Shown piece by piece: positions 1 through 11,456 of a stretch of DNA of 64,000 bases. Source of the DNA: Ipomoea triloba (lineage: Eukaryota; Streptophyta; Magnoliopsida; Solanales; Convolvulaceae); contig NC_044925.1 in NCBI RefSeq assembly GCF_003576645.1, forward strand, positions 1,310,769-1,374,768, in the 5' to 3' direction. The translations under genes and the position numbers were made by a program. A model generated the notes under the pieces. It saw only the letters and a list, made by a program, of their open reading frames with translations, searched no databases and was not told the DNA's origin. How positions within the stretch are numbered: the first letter of the stretch is position 1; each line of letters starts with the position of its first letter.

Positions 1-8
1 TGCAAGTC

Positions 9-1203
9 ATGGGTGGAAATCTGGAAGCACCCAAGTCCCCTCCGACAAAAGGTACATCTCGATCCTCATCTCATACTTCTGACTATGATCAACAGGCCGA
101 AGAAGTCTTCATTGGCGAAGTGCGTCAATTCATGGCTGATCAATCTCAGAAGATGGCTCAGCTCGAAAGAATACTCGCTGTGGTCCGCAATGCTGCAATG
201 CCTGCTGCTGGCACAAGTGAATCCCAAGGNNNNNNCTCCTACTTCTGACTATGATCAACAGGCCGAAGAAGTCTTCATTGGCGAAGTGCGTCAATTCATG
301 GCTGATCAATCTCAGAAGATGGCTCAGCTCGAAAGAATACTCGCTGTGGTCCGCAATGCTGCAATGCCTGCTGCTGGCACAAGTGAATCCCAAGGCCGTC
401 ATGCCGAACTTCTCGAACAGGCGATATGGGCTGAGGATGCAGCACGGAAAGCCACTGATGAAGCCGCTATAGCTCGAGCAGAGGCCGCAAGTGCGAGGGC
501 TGAATTAGCCGAGATGCGAGCAGAGCTGCGAGCCTTCCAATATTCCAGTGAACTTCGACAGGATGTGATGAAGGCCATACTCGATGACCTGTCGAACCAA
601 GTCCCTGCCCAACTTCAAGCAATCTTCGAAGGTATGTCCACCCTCCTCTCCCGTGCTGATGATGCCAACAAGGGGGAAAATAAAGGGAAAAAGAAGGGGG
701 ATACAACGGGCAAGAAAAGGGCAGCAAGTGAACCAGCTGGACCACCTCCAAAAATACCAAGAATCATGAGCAAAGCAGTGGAGGATGCTAAACAGGCAGA
801 AAACCTAAGGGTCCAGCGTACACTGGAAATGGAGAGAAGGAGAGAAGAGGACAGAGAAAGAAGAAGAAAAAGACAAGAACAACAGTCAGAAGAAGAAAGG
901 AAGATAGACCTTCTCATGACAAACTTTAAGTTTGGGAACAGAGAAGACACTGAACAAATTCTGACTTTGGAGATATTCAAGCTTCTGAAAATCACTGGGA
1001 TATCTACACACAGCAATATGTCTCCAGAAGAATGCATTGCCTGGTGGAAAGATGGAGTAATTGATGGTGAGTTCGTGGGGGAAGCCTACAGGAACTACAG
1101 GCATCTAGATGTCACAGATGAATACTTAAGCCTGGTAAATCCGAAAGACCCCATCAAGACACGAGAAGCCATTAACAAGAAAAGGAAAGCCAACAAGAAG
1201 TAA
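9..1203 (+). CDS. 3' ORF of a SIRE-like Copia retrotransposon (env-like position), interrupted by a gap artefact
   Basis: The ORF lies directly upstream of a polypurine tract and 3' LTR, the place where SIRE/Maximus-type Copia elements carry an extra env-like ORF. Read from ATG at 9, it runs to the gap at 230. There 75-229 is repeated at 241-395 (offset 166 nt), which throws the frame. Ignoring the repeated block, one frame continues to the TAA at 1201-1203, about 342 residues. It has an Ala/Glu/Arg-rich helical stretch (about 430-540), a Lys-rich segment (670-760), an Arg/Glu-rich coiled coil (about 780-910) and a basic C-terminus. No gag, protease, integrase or RT motif is visible. The function is unknown, and the name rests on position only. 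The true start may lie outside the window. Confidence 0.55.
230..235. other. assembly gap with duplicated flanks
   Basis: Six N separate two near-identical blocks, 75-229 and 241-395. The duplication and frame break at the gap look like unmerged contig ends rather than biology. Confidence 0.8.
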
Positions 1204-1492
1204 GCTCTCGTGGTCCAAACTCCATCTCATTTCAATGTATTGGTACCTATGCTGTTCTTGGTCTTATTTCTTTCAATCTTGTCTACTAAACTCTACTTTG
1301 TAAACATTCCCTTTGTATAATCATATATATCTTTTGCTGGGGGTGTTGCGTGAGTTATATTATTCATGGTTTAGTAGAGTATTTTGTCAAACTTACCATA
1401 TGCGCTGAAAAATAAAATCCTTGTTAATTCTTTCTATCAAATCAGCCATATAGAGTAAGTATAAGTGTTGGCACCATCAAAAAGGGGGAAAT
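1204..1492 (+). other. retrotransposon 3' untranslated region with polypurine tract
   Basis: Noncoding stretch between the 3' ORF and the LTR. It ends in a purine run (about 1479-1491, core AAAAAGGGGGAAA) immediately before the LTR TG, the usual plus-strand primer site of a plant LTR element. Confidence 0.7.
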
Positions 1493-3297
1493 TGTTAGGA
1501 ACATCATGTAATAGGTTTTGATGATACCAACTGTTAAGTAGAAATCCCCGAGTCTCGACGCATAGGCAAAACGCTGTAAGTTCGACAAGTAAACCAAGAG
1601 CGAAAATACAACCGAGTAACTTTGAGCTCAACTCGGAAAATATTTAAGCTTGAGGTAAATTTGTTTGAACATCTTAGAAGTCACGTGTGTTGTAATCATA
1701 TAGACAGATCAGAAGAAGGCATGGGACAACACTGGAGGAATAAGGGTCTGCGAGACATCAACTAAGTCTCGAGACATAAGCAGAGTTCGAGAGGTAGGAC
1801 CTCTCGATACAGTTATCTAGTTCGAGACATAAACAGAGTTCGAGAGATAGACCTCTCGATATTTGAGTTCGAGACATCAAGCAATCAAGATATCAACCTT
1901 GGTCTCGATACACTAACAACTCTCCAACAAAGCTGAATGACGGCCTTACTTAAAGTGTGGAGAAGAAGAATATCATGGAGATGGAACAATGAAGAGGTGC
2001 CGAACGTGAAGATTTCAAAATGGGCGGAAATGGATGACACGTCAGATTTCCACCACAAACGGTCAAAAGGTGCACCAATGCTGAAGTGATCTGATTCCCT
2101 ACAAACAAGGAATAATGGGAATATAAAAAGAGTAACTTTTACCAAAAGACGAAAGTGGAGCATGGACTCAAGAAAGTGAACTATGGAATATTCACTACAA
2201 AACAAAGAGGTTCAAGTTACAAGATCACCACTCCATGAAACATGCTAAAAAATACGCAAGACCCATGATCAGCATGGGAGACAAATTTCAAACGGAATAA
2301 TTTTCCCTCCAACGGAATTATTCCTCTACTCTCATATATAAGGACGTAAAGACACAGAAGAAAAAAGAAAAAGAGAAGGGAAGTGAAGAGAAGGGGTTCG
2401 AAATTCTTAAGAAGTGTATGTCTAAAACGTTCAAAGTGCAAAGTGGTTAACTTGGAATATCATCCTGATATTCAAAATAGCGAGAAAACACATCTTAGTG
2501 TTTCAAGAGAGTTACAAAGCTTAAACTGTTATACATCCAGAAGGTGACCGAAGCTGCTCTACATCGAAGTTGATTCAACGATAGCTTGTGGTCAGATTGG
2601 AGCTTGTTACATTCAACTGTGACAACCAAAAACACCTTGCTTTGGATTAAGCAAGAGAGGTGGAGTAACCTGGCAGCTGTCCGAGTGAAAGAAACCTGAG
2701 GCTTGACGCGGGCTTGGTGATCAAAGGTCAAGTGCTCGAGAGGTGGAGTAGCTGGAAGCGGGGAGAAAGACCTTGGAGAGGCGGAGTAACCTGGGAGCTG
2801 TCTTGTGAAGATCCTGAGGCTTGATGCGGGCTTGGTGATCAAAGGTCAAGTGCTCGAGAGGTGGAGTAACAAGAAGCGGGGCGAAAAACCTGAGGCTTGA
2901 GGCGGGCTTCGTGATCAAAGCTCAAGCGCTCGATATTGTACTAAAAAGGGAAGTTTTTAGTGCAATCCTTCCAGGGAGTTTCTGGAAGAAGAGTGGACGT
3001 AGGCGGGTTGGCCGAACCACTTAAAAATCTCTCTTGCATTTACTTACTGTTTTTATCTCTCGCTAACCTCTCGATTGCACTGCATATAAACGCACTTCTC
3101 GAACTAACTCAAACTCGTGCAAACTAAAAGGGGATAACATTTCCGCTGCGCATAAAACTTTGTCTTCACCTCGTGAGGTATCGAACCTAAACATCCTAAG
3201 TTCAATACACACGAGAGGTTGAAAAGATTTGCAAAATCTTATACAAGTCTATTCACCCCCCCCTCTAGACTTGTACCCCATCCCCTTGGGACCAACA
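1493..3297 (+). mobile_element. 3' LTR of a SIRE-like Copia element
   Basis: It starts TGTTAGGAAC after the polypurine tract and ends GGGACCAACA, giving TG...CA ends and a length of about 1.8 kb. The C-run near 3254-3262 just before the end resembles SIRE-type LTRs. Inside are a short repeat built on CTCGAGACATAA / CTCTCGATA words (about 1760-1870) and a larger tandem repeat (about 2699-2935). The 5' LTR, gag and pol are outside the window, so the 5-bp target duplication cannot be checked. The flank after 3297 is Helitron sequence, so the element landed in a Helitron. Confidence 0.75.
2699..2935 (+). repeat. tandem repeat inside the LTR
   Basis: Three imperfect copies of a unit containing GAGGCTTGA, GCGGGCTT, GTGATCAAAG and GCTCGAGAGGTGGAGTAA words, with one copy interrupted by extra sequence. 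No promoter element was identified in it. Confidence 0.7.
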
Positions 3298-5258
3298 CAT
3301 CTTGCATATGTAATTGAATGTTAATGAATTTGTTTATTTAAATTGGTAATTCAAAGTTTATGAATGCAAGATAATATACAAGAGATTGATTATAATTGTC
3401 ACTAAAATACGGAGTAATTGTTTGCAATTTTGTAAAAACGCTAATCTAAATACTTAGTCTAAAAATGATAGTATAAATAAATACTACTTTTTCGTTTGAA
3501 TTTCTCTAAGTCTTTTTAATTCTCTTTCGGGTAGCATTGTCATTGTCTTTATCTTCAGTACTTGTTTTTTTTTTTTAAATTTATTTATTGGTATTTGGTA
3601 ATGTGTCATGTGCAATTGAGTTATTATGGTAGTATAGAGGGCAACACCATGCAATGAAATTATGATTTGTCTCGTTGTGTTTGTAAATATATGACTGCGA
3701 TCTTAGTTGTACTATGAACTCTTGATCTTGCAAGCGTCTATTGATATTTGGCAGTGGTAGTTTTTTCTCTTATATGTTTCATGTGCTATGAGATATGTGT
3801 CGTACATTCTCATGTGAAAGTATTGACCAAAATATTAATATTTATTATATTTGTAGAAGGTTAATGAGTAGTACATTTTGTTCTTGTTTCATAACTTGTT
3901 TACTTGATAGTAATAACAATAACTTTGCAGGTAGTCCGAATACTGATGCTGTAATATGTCCAGTTTCATCAACAATTTGTACATCCATTTTGTACATGTT
4001 TATTTTGAAATTCAATTTTTTGTAATTAGTATAAATGAGTGTAGTACTTGATTTTGTGTATGCATTTGTCATGTGTGTGTGTGTTTTTTTTTTTTTTTTT
4101 GTAAAATTTTTTGTTGATTTATTTGATACTAATCTTGGAGTACTCACTACTGCCTTTTCATCACAATGCATGCAGTTAAATAGTTTGCCACTTTGTACAT
4201 AATTTTTAAACAATGGCTACATCCTATATACCAATTATTCTTGTTGTCAAGATTGATGATGATTTTATCTTTAATCAAAGCATGTTGATTGTAGAAAATG
4301 AAATGAATTGTAAATTTATATTAGTTCAATAGTTCTAATATATTTAAAGAATGCATAATAAATATTTTACATACAAGATTAATGAATTCTGCAACAATAG
4401 CTATTTTTTAAATTTCTTCATTTTCTGAATTTGAAAGTGTAGTTTCAGCATCTTTTCAGTATAAAGTGTGTCACAATGTTCTATTACCTTACATTAACAT
4501 TGTTACTAATGAGTTTTAAATCAATTTATTGGGTTATTTGAATATCTTCTTTGTCAAAAAAATCTTCCATAAATAGTTAATATGAATATATGATTGGTTT
4601 CAAACTGTTTTTGTTTTTTGTTTTTTTTGTTTTTGTTTTTTTCCATGTTATTAACATAATACTTGGTAAATAAATATATAACATTATTTTGTAGTATAAC
4701 TTTGATATTTAATTACAAGATAGTGTGAAAAGAAAACAATGAACAATGTAGTGAATATAATTAATTAATAAATTTGAAGGTAAGGAATCTTTGCATTGTA
4801 GAAAATATAGACAATATAACTAATGAATTATATCTCTTTTTAAATTTTTTGATAATGAATATTTTTTTTTTGAATAAAGGCATTGTAGACATCAAATTAT
4901 AAATTAAAGAAATTCATATGTATTTTTTTTGTAACTACTAATTTATTTAATTTAATAACAGTAATTAAGTGGGGTACTTACTTTTGAATAATATATTCTA
5001 ACATATTTGTGGTATATGTTTAACAATATGCCAACTTTGATTGGGATGAGCTTCGAACGTAAGACCTTTCTTATAGAAATTAATGGGTAAGTCTAAAGTT
5101 AACGGAATGTTAACGGAGAAGATAATATTTAACGAAAATTTAGAAAATCTCAAGGAAAAATATAAATCTAAATAATCTGAACCATCCATTTGATTTAATA
5201 ATTTGACCATCATTTTTTCTACCCATTATAGGCATAACTTTCTTTGGCTCTTATTAGT
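3298..5258 (-). mobile_element. Helitron-type non-autonomous element, 3' end cut by the Copia insertion
   Basis: It is read on the minus strand. The 5' region (about 5258-5160, AATAAGAGCC followed by a short conserved block) matches the complete copy at 20133-21687 and the copy ending at 38792. The body matches 36986-38200 closely. The terminal TC is lost in a TG/CG microsatellite, and the 3' hairpin end is missing because the LTR element sits at 3297. No RepHel coding sequence is seen; ORFs here are chance frames in AT-rich DNA. Confidence 0.65.
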
Positions 5259-5345
5259 GTGTGTGTGCGCGCGCGCGAGTGTGCATGTATTATTATTATT
5301 ATTGTTGTTGTTGTTGTTGTTATTATTATTATTATTATTATTAAT
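5258..5345. repeat. microsatellite cluster (TG)n, (CG)n, (TTG/TTA)n
   Basis: Simple dinucleotide repeats are followed by long ATT/GTT trinucleotide runs. A leucine-run ORF across it is an artefact of the repeat. Confidence 0.9.
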
Positions 5346-6624
5346 GAATGTATGTATATATTTCAATGAATATAATGTATTATATAAATGCATATATTTA
5401 ATCAATTACATTTTTAATATATAATGGTTAATAATACATAAGGGTATTTTTGGTATTATAGTATAAAAGCTATTTTCAAATACTTGGGAATAGCTAATAC
5501 CAAGGGGTCTCCTAGGAATGGTTATTCCCCTTATAAAGGGAATAGCTCATTTCTGGGAATGTTATTCCTAAGAATAAAAGGACAAACCAAACGATGGAAT
5601 AGGTATATTCCCGAGAATATAATGGTATTGCATTTCCGACCTATTTCATGAACTAAACACGTTTTTTTTTTTTGAAAACACTAAACACGTTATTAATGAG
5701 TCACAATTTCACAGTAGGTTTGCCTCAAGATGAATAAATGGTCACGCAATGAAAGGTTACAAATGGTCTGTCTTTTCTTGACTGGTCTGTTCCTCCCATG
5801 ACCAAAACGCCAAATGTGTGTACTAAATATTTTCGAGAGGTACTATGTATGTAGCATGCCAGCTGACTCAATGATCTTCTAGTTCAGATCTATTGACTAG
5901 AAAAAGAACGAATGAATTTAATCCTATTTTTGTCTTTATAAGCTAGAGTCCTATCAAAATATAAAAGATACACAGAAAATTCGCATACTCTAAATTCTTT
6001 ATCTTAATTACAAGAGTTTGGCATTATTAAAATCTAATTAACAATATTCCTAACGCATTTTGAGACAATGTTTTGATTGGGTCCACTTCAAATTTAGATC
6101 GAGTAAAATGTGATTTTTGTTCTTCTAAGTGGGAGGTTTAATTTTATGTATTGCGTAACCAAAATGGATAATAGTAAATGATAAATTGATTTTCAAAGTA
6201 TATTTATTGAGTTAGAAGAAATCAGGTTTTAAAATTTTTTTAAGTAGTCATTGTCCTATGAAAAAGTATATTAGTTTGCACTAATATATACAATTTTATG
6301 AGGTTAATGGTAATTTATTTAACCTTCTTCTGAGGAATTTTATGTTTGTTTTAATTAAAATTCCTACACTTTTTTTTTGGAAAATTAAAATTCCTACACT
6401 TAATGAGTCAATTTCACTCTAGGTCTGCCTCAAGATGAATGAATAAAACGAAATGTCATAAATGATCTGTCTTTAATTTCTTATCTCTTATCTGTCCCTC
6501 CTAGGGCCACAACTCCAATTGCGTGTAATAATTTGTTTTCTCGAGGGTTACTACATACCAACCAGATAGGAACCTTATACCTATCCTACTAGATAGCTAG
6601 GATACTTGTAAATAAATAAATAAA
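5346..6624. repeat. intergenic sequence with MITE-like and duplicated segments
   Basis: No gene was found. About 5470-5670 is rich in GGAATA/TATTCC words and resembles a decayed MITE. Two related segments, about 5690-5860 and 6395-6560, share a series of words (AATGAGTCA, TGCCTCAAGATGAAT, GGTCTGTC or GATCTGTC), indicating a local direct duplication. Confidence 0.5.
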
Positions 6625-7294
6625 GGCTAAAGTGTCATTTAGCACCATGAACTATATCCAATTATTCATGTCGCACCCTAAATTGTAATATCGTATATAT
6701 CGAGGCACAAACTAAAAAAAAAGAAATTCACCTAGAACTTTTAGCAGGTTTTCCTGTCTTCCTACTGACATGGCGCAGGTTTCCAACTGATGTGGCATTT
6801 CTTTTAACCTTATGTTGTCCATGTAAGCATTTACATATTAAAAATAAAAATTTTAAAAAAAAAAAACAAAAAACAAAAACAAAAATCGAAGACCAAACAA
6901 AAAAAATAGCATTTCTATAAATTTGGAAAATTGAAAAAATACTAAACAAAAAATTAGTCAAAAAATATAAATTCTGAAAAAAAAAATTTAAACATTGAAA
7001 TTGCAAAATTGAAAAGTAAACATTATGAAAATAACGAGAAGAAAATTCTGGTTATTTTAATATAATAATTTTGTTTTTTTTTAAATTTTAAATATGTAAA
7101 CGCTTACATGGACAATATAAGGTTAAGAAAAATGCCACATCAGACGCCAAGTCAGCAGGAAGATAGGGAAACCTGCTAAAAGTTCTAGGCGGAATTTTTT
7201 TGTTGATTTGTGGCTCGATATATACGATATGAAAGTTTAGGGTACGGCATGAATAATCGAATATAGTTCATGGTGCCTAGATGACATTTTAGCC
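6625..7294. mobile_element. Mutator-like inverted-repeat element (670 bp)
   Basis: Terminal inverted repeats of about 200 bp begin GGCTAAAGTGTCATTT at the left and end with the complement (AATGTCAT... in reverse) at 7294. They are flanked by the 9-bp duplication ATAAATAAA (6616-6624 and 7295-7303). The centre is A/T-rich filler with no gene. Long TIRs with a 9-bp duplication are typical of Mutator-like elements, though this flank is low-complexity and so weaker proof than elsewhere. Confidence 0.7.
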
Positions 7295-7459
7295 ATAAAT
7301 AAATAAATAAATATATATATATATATATATAAAAGCAGCAACTCAAATTTTTTTTTAATATCTAATTGATGGTCAAGCCCAGTGTCCTATATATTACACC
7401 CTATGATGATCTCTTGGTTACATGGGATCCCAACCTTATCATCTAGGATTCCCGTCATG

Positions 7460-7506
<47 letters not shown>

Positions 7507-7617
7507 GCTGTGATCATTAAGGTTAATTTATTGCATGGATGTTTTTTGCTTTACCTTCTTTATGAATATATATAATGTAATTAGAAAAAACAAATTGGTG
7601 TCCCATATTTTAGTATT
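7295..7617. repeat. intergenic with (AT)n microsatellites
   Basis: An AAAT/AT run at 7295-7332 and a long (TA)n at about 7463-7504, with unremarkable AT-rich sequence between. No gene seen. Confidence 0.7.
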
Positions 7618-8127
7618 TGTTGGGAAATTGAGACAACGTCAACCAACCTTGACACTCTTTTAGGAAAAGTGAACAACTAAAGCAGAAAATGGAGTCTGTG
7701 CCGTGTTACAATAACACTGCCTTAAAAGCGTTATTTGCCCGGTGACGGTGCAGTCAAGAATCCCGACACGCTTTCGACAGGTTACACAGACGAACTACGC
7801 TTAACTTACACCAGTTATAGCGCAGGCGAACCTGACTTTGCTCAGACAACTACGAGAAGTGATTGGAAAGCAAAAGGAGGAAGAATGAATCTTGTGTGTC
7901 TTAATGAATAAATGCATCTGCATTTATATAGTAGTACACTGTTTGTTTCTCAGCCATGAAGACCCATGATTCATGCAACATCACTCACTCACAAAGCATA
8001 CCATCCACTCATTTGGAAGGTAGAAACAACATCCACAAAAAACAATGATGTGTTGTGCGGTAAAGAAAACTTAGAAAAAAAGGTTGGACCAATAAGCCTT
8101 CTATTTGAATGATCTATTTTTCCAACA
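7618..8127. mobile_element. solo LTR (510 bp), probably Copia
   Basis: Starts TGTTGGGAAATT and ends ATTTTTCCAACA, with inverted ends TGTTGGGAAA/TTTTCCAACA. It is flanked by a perfect 5-bp duplication GTATT (7613-7617 and 8128-8132). The inside has a TATA-like ATTTATATAG (about 7923) and no coding sequence. TG...CA ends with a 5-bp duplication and no internal domain are the mark of a solo LTR. Orientation is not established. Confidence 0.8.
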
Positions 8128-8399
8128 GTATTATCATGTCAAAAAAAAAAGAAGATTACAAAAAGTGGGAGAAACTTTGGAATAAATAGTACCAATATTT
8201 CTTTTTCATCATTTTATCAAGAATAAGGGATATTGAACTACGGTCGCAATACAGGTTTCACCCATAACGTACATTTGGCTGATATTTGTGAAGTTTTTCG
8301 TAAATCAAAGTAAGAGATGATGAAAAGTTTTCCAATGTAATTATAATCAATTTATTAGTATACAATAAATTATAATTTAAAATTATTCCAAATTCAATT

Positions 8400-8544
8400 T
8401 AAGTTTTCTTGCAGTCATGGGGTTCACCTCAATCATTAGACCACATGGCCATTAGTTTAGAACATGAACTAATAATATGAAAACGGGATTTCCATTATTT
8501 TGCTTGAATCCTTAAAACAATTGCAGATCGAGAAAGAAACGTTT

Positions 8545-8600
<56 letters not shown>

Positions 8601-8700
8601 TTTCTTAACGTCAAAATCAGCAATAAAATGATAGTGGAAAAAATTAGATTATTGGGCCACGTACGTTAGCTTAGATATTTACTGCTACCTAATGAAATAA
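8400..8700 (+). repeat. copy 1 of a four-copy intergenic block
   Basis: Shares its order of words (TTCACCTCAATC, AATATGAAAA, GATCGAGAAAGAAACG, AACGTCAAAATCAGCAATAA) with 19920-20130, 22980-23100 plus 24214-24330, and 62150-62280. This copy is interrupted by a (TTA)n run at about 8548-8600. Confidence 0.65.
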
Positions 8701-8718
8701 CATTACGAAGAAATGTTG

Positions 8719-8850
8719 TTCGTAAGGACAGCTCAGGTGGTAAGAGTGCTCTATCTACAACCGAGAGGTTGGAGGTTCGAACCTAGGCTAGTTTACCTCC
8801 TTGTGGTCCTTTGCCGACTAGGGTCACATGGCAATTTGGGCTCTGTTTCA
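8719..8850 (+). mobile_element. tRNA-derived SINE head
   Basis: Contains an A-box-like CAGCTCAGGTGGTAAGAG and a B-box-like GGTTCGAACCT about 35 nt apart, as in tRNA-derived SINEs. It does not fold into a full tRNA with a matching acceptor stem, so it is not called a tRNA gene. The 3' limit is uncertain. Confidence 0.55.
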
Positions 8851-9450
8851 AAAGCATGTGACTTCTGAAAAATGAGTCATTTTTCTGAAATTTTTTTTTC
8901 TCGTGTTTGGCTGCACAACAGAAAACCGTCTTTGTGTGTTCGATTCATTTCCTAGAAAATCAGTAGAATTGTATAATTAAATATTTAAAATATGTTATTT
9001 AGAATATAAAAATATTTATAATAATATTAAAAACAATATTCTTTAAAAAAAAATTGGTTTCCGTTGGAAACCAGACTTATGGTTTCCGCCTGAAACCTTG
9101 TTCTGAGTGGCGGAAAATGACTTACGACAAAATGGCTAGATTTTTCTTAGTCAACGAAAAATATTTTCTGTTGATTGGATTTTCCAATTACATCCAAACA
9201 CTGAAAACCCGGAAAATAATTTTCAGAAATCATTTTTTGGGTTTCCAAACACAACATGAGTACTTTCTTAGTCCACAAATTATATTTTGAATCATATTCT
9301 ACATTGTAATTTGGACTATTGATAAATGTACACTTTTAGTATATATAGTAAATGTTTATTTTTAAATATATAGTATTCTTGTCTAAAAATTAATATTTAG
9401 TATACAAAAAATGAATTTTCAAAATATTAATATTTAATGTATTAAAAATC
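8851..9450. repeat. decayed MITE-like sequence
   Basis: Outer segments near 8865-8960 and 9190-9260 carry partly complementary words (TTTTCTGAAAT, CGTGTTTGG against CCAAACAC, ATTTTCAGAAAT), suggesting a decayed inverted-repeat element. A short ORF at 9054-9290 has no recognisable family. Confidence 0.35.
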
Positions 9451-9454
9451 AATT

Positions 9455-10430
9455 TTCAATAAATTTTGAAGCCAATCATATCAACTACTTAGGGAGAATT
9501 TGTTGACAAAAGAAACATTCAAATAACCCAATAAATTAATTTATAATTCATTATTAAAAATGTGGGCAATAGAACATTGTGACACACTTGATGCATTGAA
9601 AAGATGATGAGACTACAACATTGCTGGAATCAATCTTTCAAATTCAGAAAATGAAGAAATTTAAAAAGTAGCTACCGTTACAGCATTCATTAATCTTGTA
9701 TTTAAAATACTTATTGTGTATTCTTGAAATATATTAGAACTAATATAAATTTACAATTCATTTCATTTTTTACCATCAACCTGCTTGGATTAAAGACAAA
9801 ATCAACATCAATTTTGACAACAAAAATAATTGGTATATAAGATGTAGCCACTGTTTAAAAATGTTTATGTACAAAGTGGCAAACTATTTAACTGCATGCA
9901 TTGTGATGAAAAGGCAGCATTGTGTACTCCAAGATTAGTATCAAATCAACAAAAAAAAAAATTACAAAAACACACACACACACATGCACGCACAAAATCA
10001 AGTACTACACTCATTGTTACTAATTCCAAAAATATGAACTTCAAAATAAACATGTGCAAAATAGACGTACAAACTGTATGTTGATGGAATTGGTCATATT
10101 GCAACATCAGTATTTAGACTACCTGCAAAGTTATTGTTGTTACTATCAAGTAAACAAGTTATGAAACTAGAACAAAATATACTACACATTAACGTTCTAC
10201 AAATATAATAAATATAAATATTTTGTTCAATAATCTCACATTAGAATGTACGACACATATGTCACAGCATATGAAACATACAGGGGGGAAAACTACCACT
10301 GCCAAATATCAATAGGCGCTTGTAAGATCAAGAGTTCATAGTACAACTAAGATCTCAATCATATATACAAACACAACGAGACAAATCCACAACTTCCTAC
10401 ATCATAATCTCATTGCATGGCGATGCTCTC
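9455..10430 (+). mobile_element. Helitron fragment
   Basis: Plus-orientation counterpart of the body of the 20133-21687 and 3298-5258 copies: the conserved CCAATCAT...CTACTTAGG block at the left, the AACATTGTGACACACTTGAT block, and CATAATCTCATTGCATGG near the right end. Both Helitron termini are missing. Confidence 0.6.
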
Positions 10431-10439
10431 AATATTATC

Positions 10440-10583
10440 ACCACTGTTGCAATAATCCCCCGACTAGGCCGCTTAGGCACCACCTAGGCGCTAGGCGCCC
10501 TTAGACCGAGCCGAATTGCTCCCTAGGCGTCCGTCTAGGTGGCTGCCCGCCTAGCGCCTAACTTGGCCGACTGGGAACGGGTG
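10440..10583. repeat. GC-rich CCTAGGCG-word segment
   Basis: Dense CTAGGCG / GCCGCCTAG-type words resemble the GC-rich ends of the hAT element at 49128-53182, so this is probably the remnant of a related terminus. A similar short patch lies at about 13510-13580. Confidence 0.4.
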
Positions 10584-11130
10584 CCTAAGAAAGAACTAAG
10601 AACCAATCGCAGTTATCCACATGTCTAAATTTAATGAATCAGATGTAATTTTAAAAGAAGACGTGGTGACATTTTCGTAAATAATGGTGCTAGTAAAATG
10701 TGCTAAAAGTGCAAGTTTGCATCTAAAATGTGCAAGTAAAATGATTTAAAAAGTGCAACCATTTTCATTAAATAGTGCAAGTAATTTATATTGTTAACAT
10801 TGGTGCATAAAATGATAACGTTTTACACATTGATGAACTTAATGATAGCGATTGGTGCAACTAATGATAACTTTAGTGCACTTTATGTTCATGCTCAGTG
10901 TAAATTATTTGTTTCATTTTAATATATTTTATTTGCACTTTTAATACATTTTACTTGCACTTAGGTGCACTATATGAAACTGTTACTAGCACTTTTAACA
11001 CAATTTACTTGCACTTCAGTGTCCAATTATTTAAGAAAATGTCGATGCTTTAGTTTTAAAAATCAATATTTTTGATCCGTTAGATCTTGACACGTCGACG
11101 GTTGTGAGTGGTTCTTAATTCTTTCCTAGG
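10584..11130. mobile_element. foldback element with internal TGCACTTTTAA-word repeats
   Basis: The ends are inverted: CCTAAGAAAGAACTAAGAAC at the left against GTTCTTAATTCTTTCCTAGG at the right. The middle (about 10680-11040) is an irregular array of words such as AAAATGTGCAAGTAAAATG and TTTGCACTTTTAA, partly in opposite orientation. No gene. No clear target duplication was found. Confidence 0.55.
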
Positions 11131-11171
11131 CAACTAGTTCTCACCTGAAAGGCGCAGTCGCATTAGAGCAA

Positions 11172-11174
11172 TAA

Positions 11175-11243
<69 letters not shown>

Positions 11244-11275
11244 TTATTTATTTATTTATTTATTTATTGGGAAAA
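11172..11275. repeat. compound microsatellite (TC)n (TA)n (TTTA)n
   Basis: Three adjoining simple repeats of decreasing purity. The sequence just left (CTAGTTCTCACCTG) resembles the TA-targeting elements at 59591-59850. Confidence 0.85.
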
Positions 11276-11456
11276 TGTTGGCCCAACCCCGAGGCCCATT
11301 TTATCAGGAAATTATTGGTCCATGTGGGGTGTCTATTTTTGTTCTCAAGAGAAGAAGGAAGTGGGGTGTTCAGTTTTATTGTCAAGCGAAGAAGGAAGTG
11401 GGGTGTTCATTTTTATTGTCATGCGAAGAAGGAAGCTTGGAGCAAAATAAATAAAA
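11276..11456 (+). repeat. short tandem duplication
   Basis: Units with GAAGAAGGAAGTGGGGTGTTCA and TTTTATTGTCA words occur about two and a half times (about 11340-11440). A related copy lies right of the neighbouring element at 12390-12440. No gene. Confidence 0.6.

Noticed and set aside
5203..5424. ORF with a long leucine run suggesting a membrane protein
   Set aside because: The run is a translated TTG/TTA microsatellite.
8719..8790. Possible tRNA gene
   Set aside because: A- and B-box sequences are present, but acceptor and anticodon stems do not pair as a whole; better explained as a tRNA-derived SINE.
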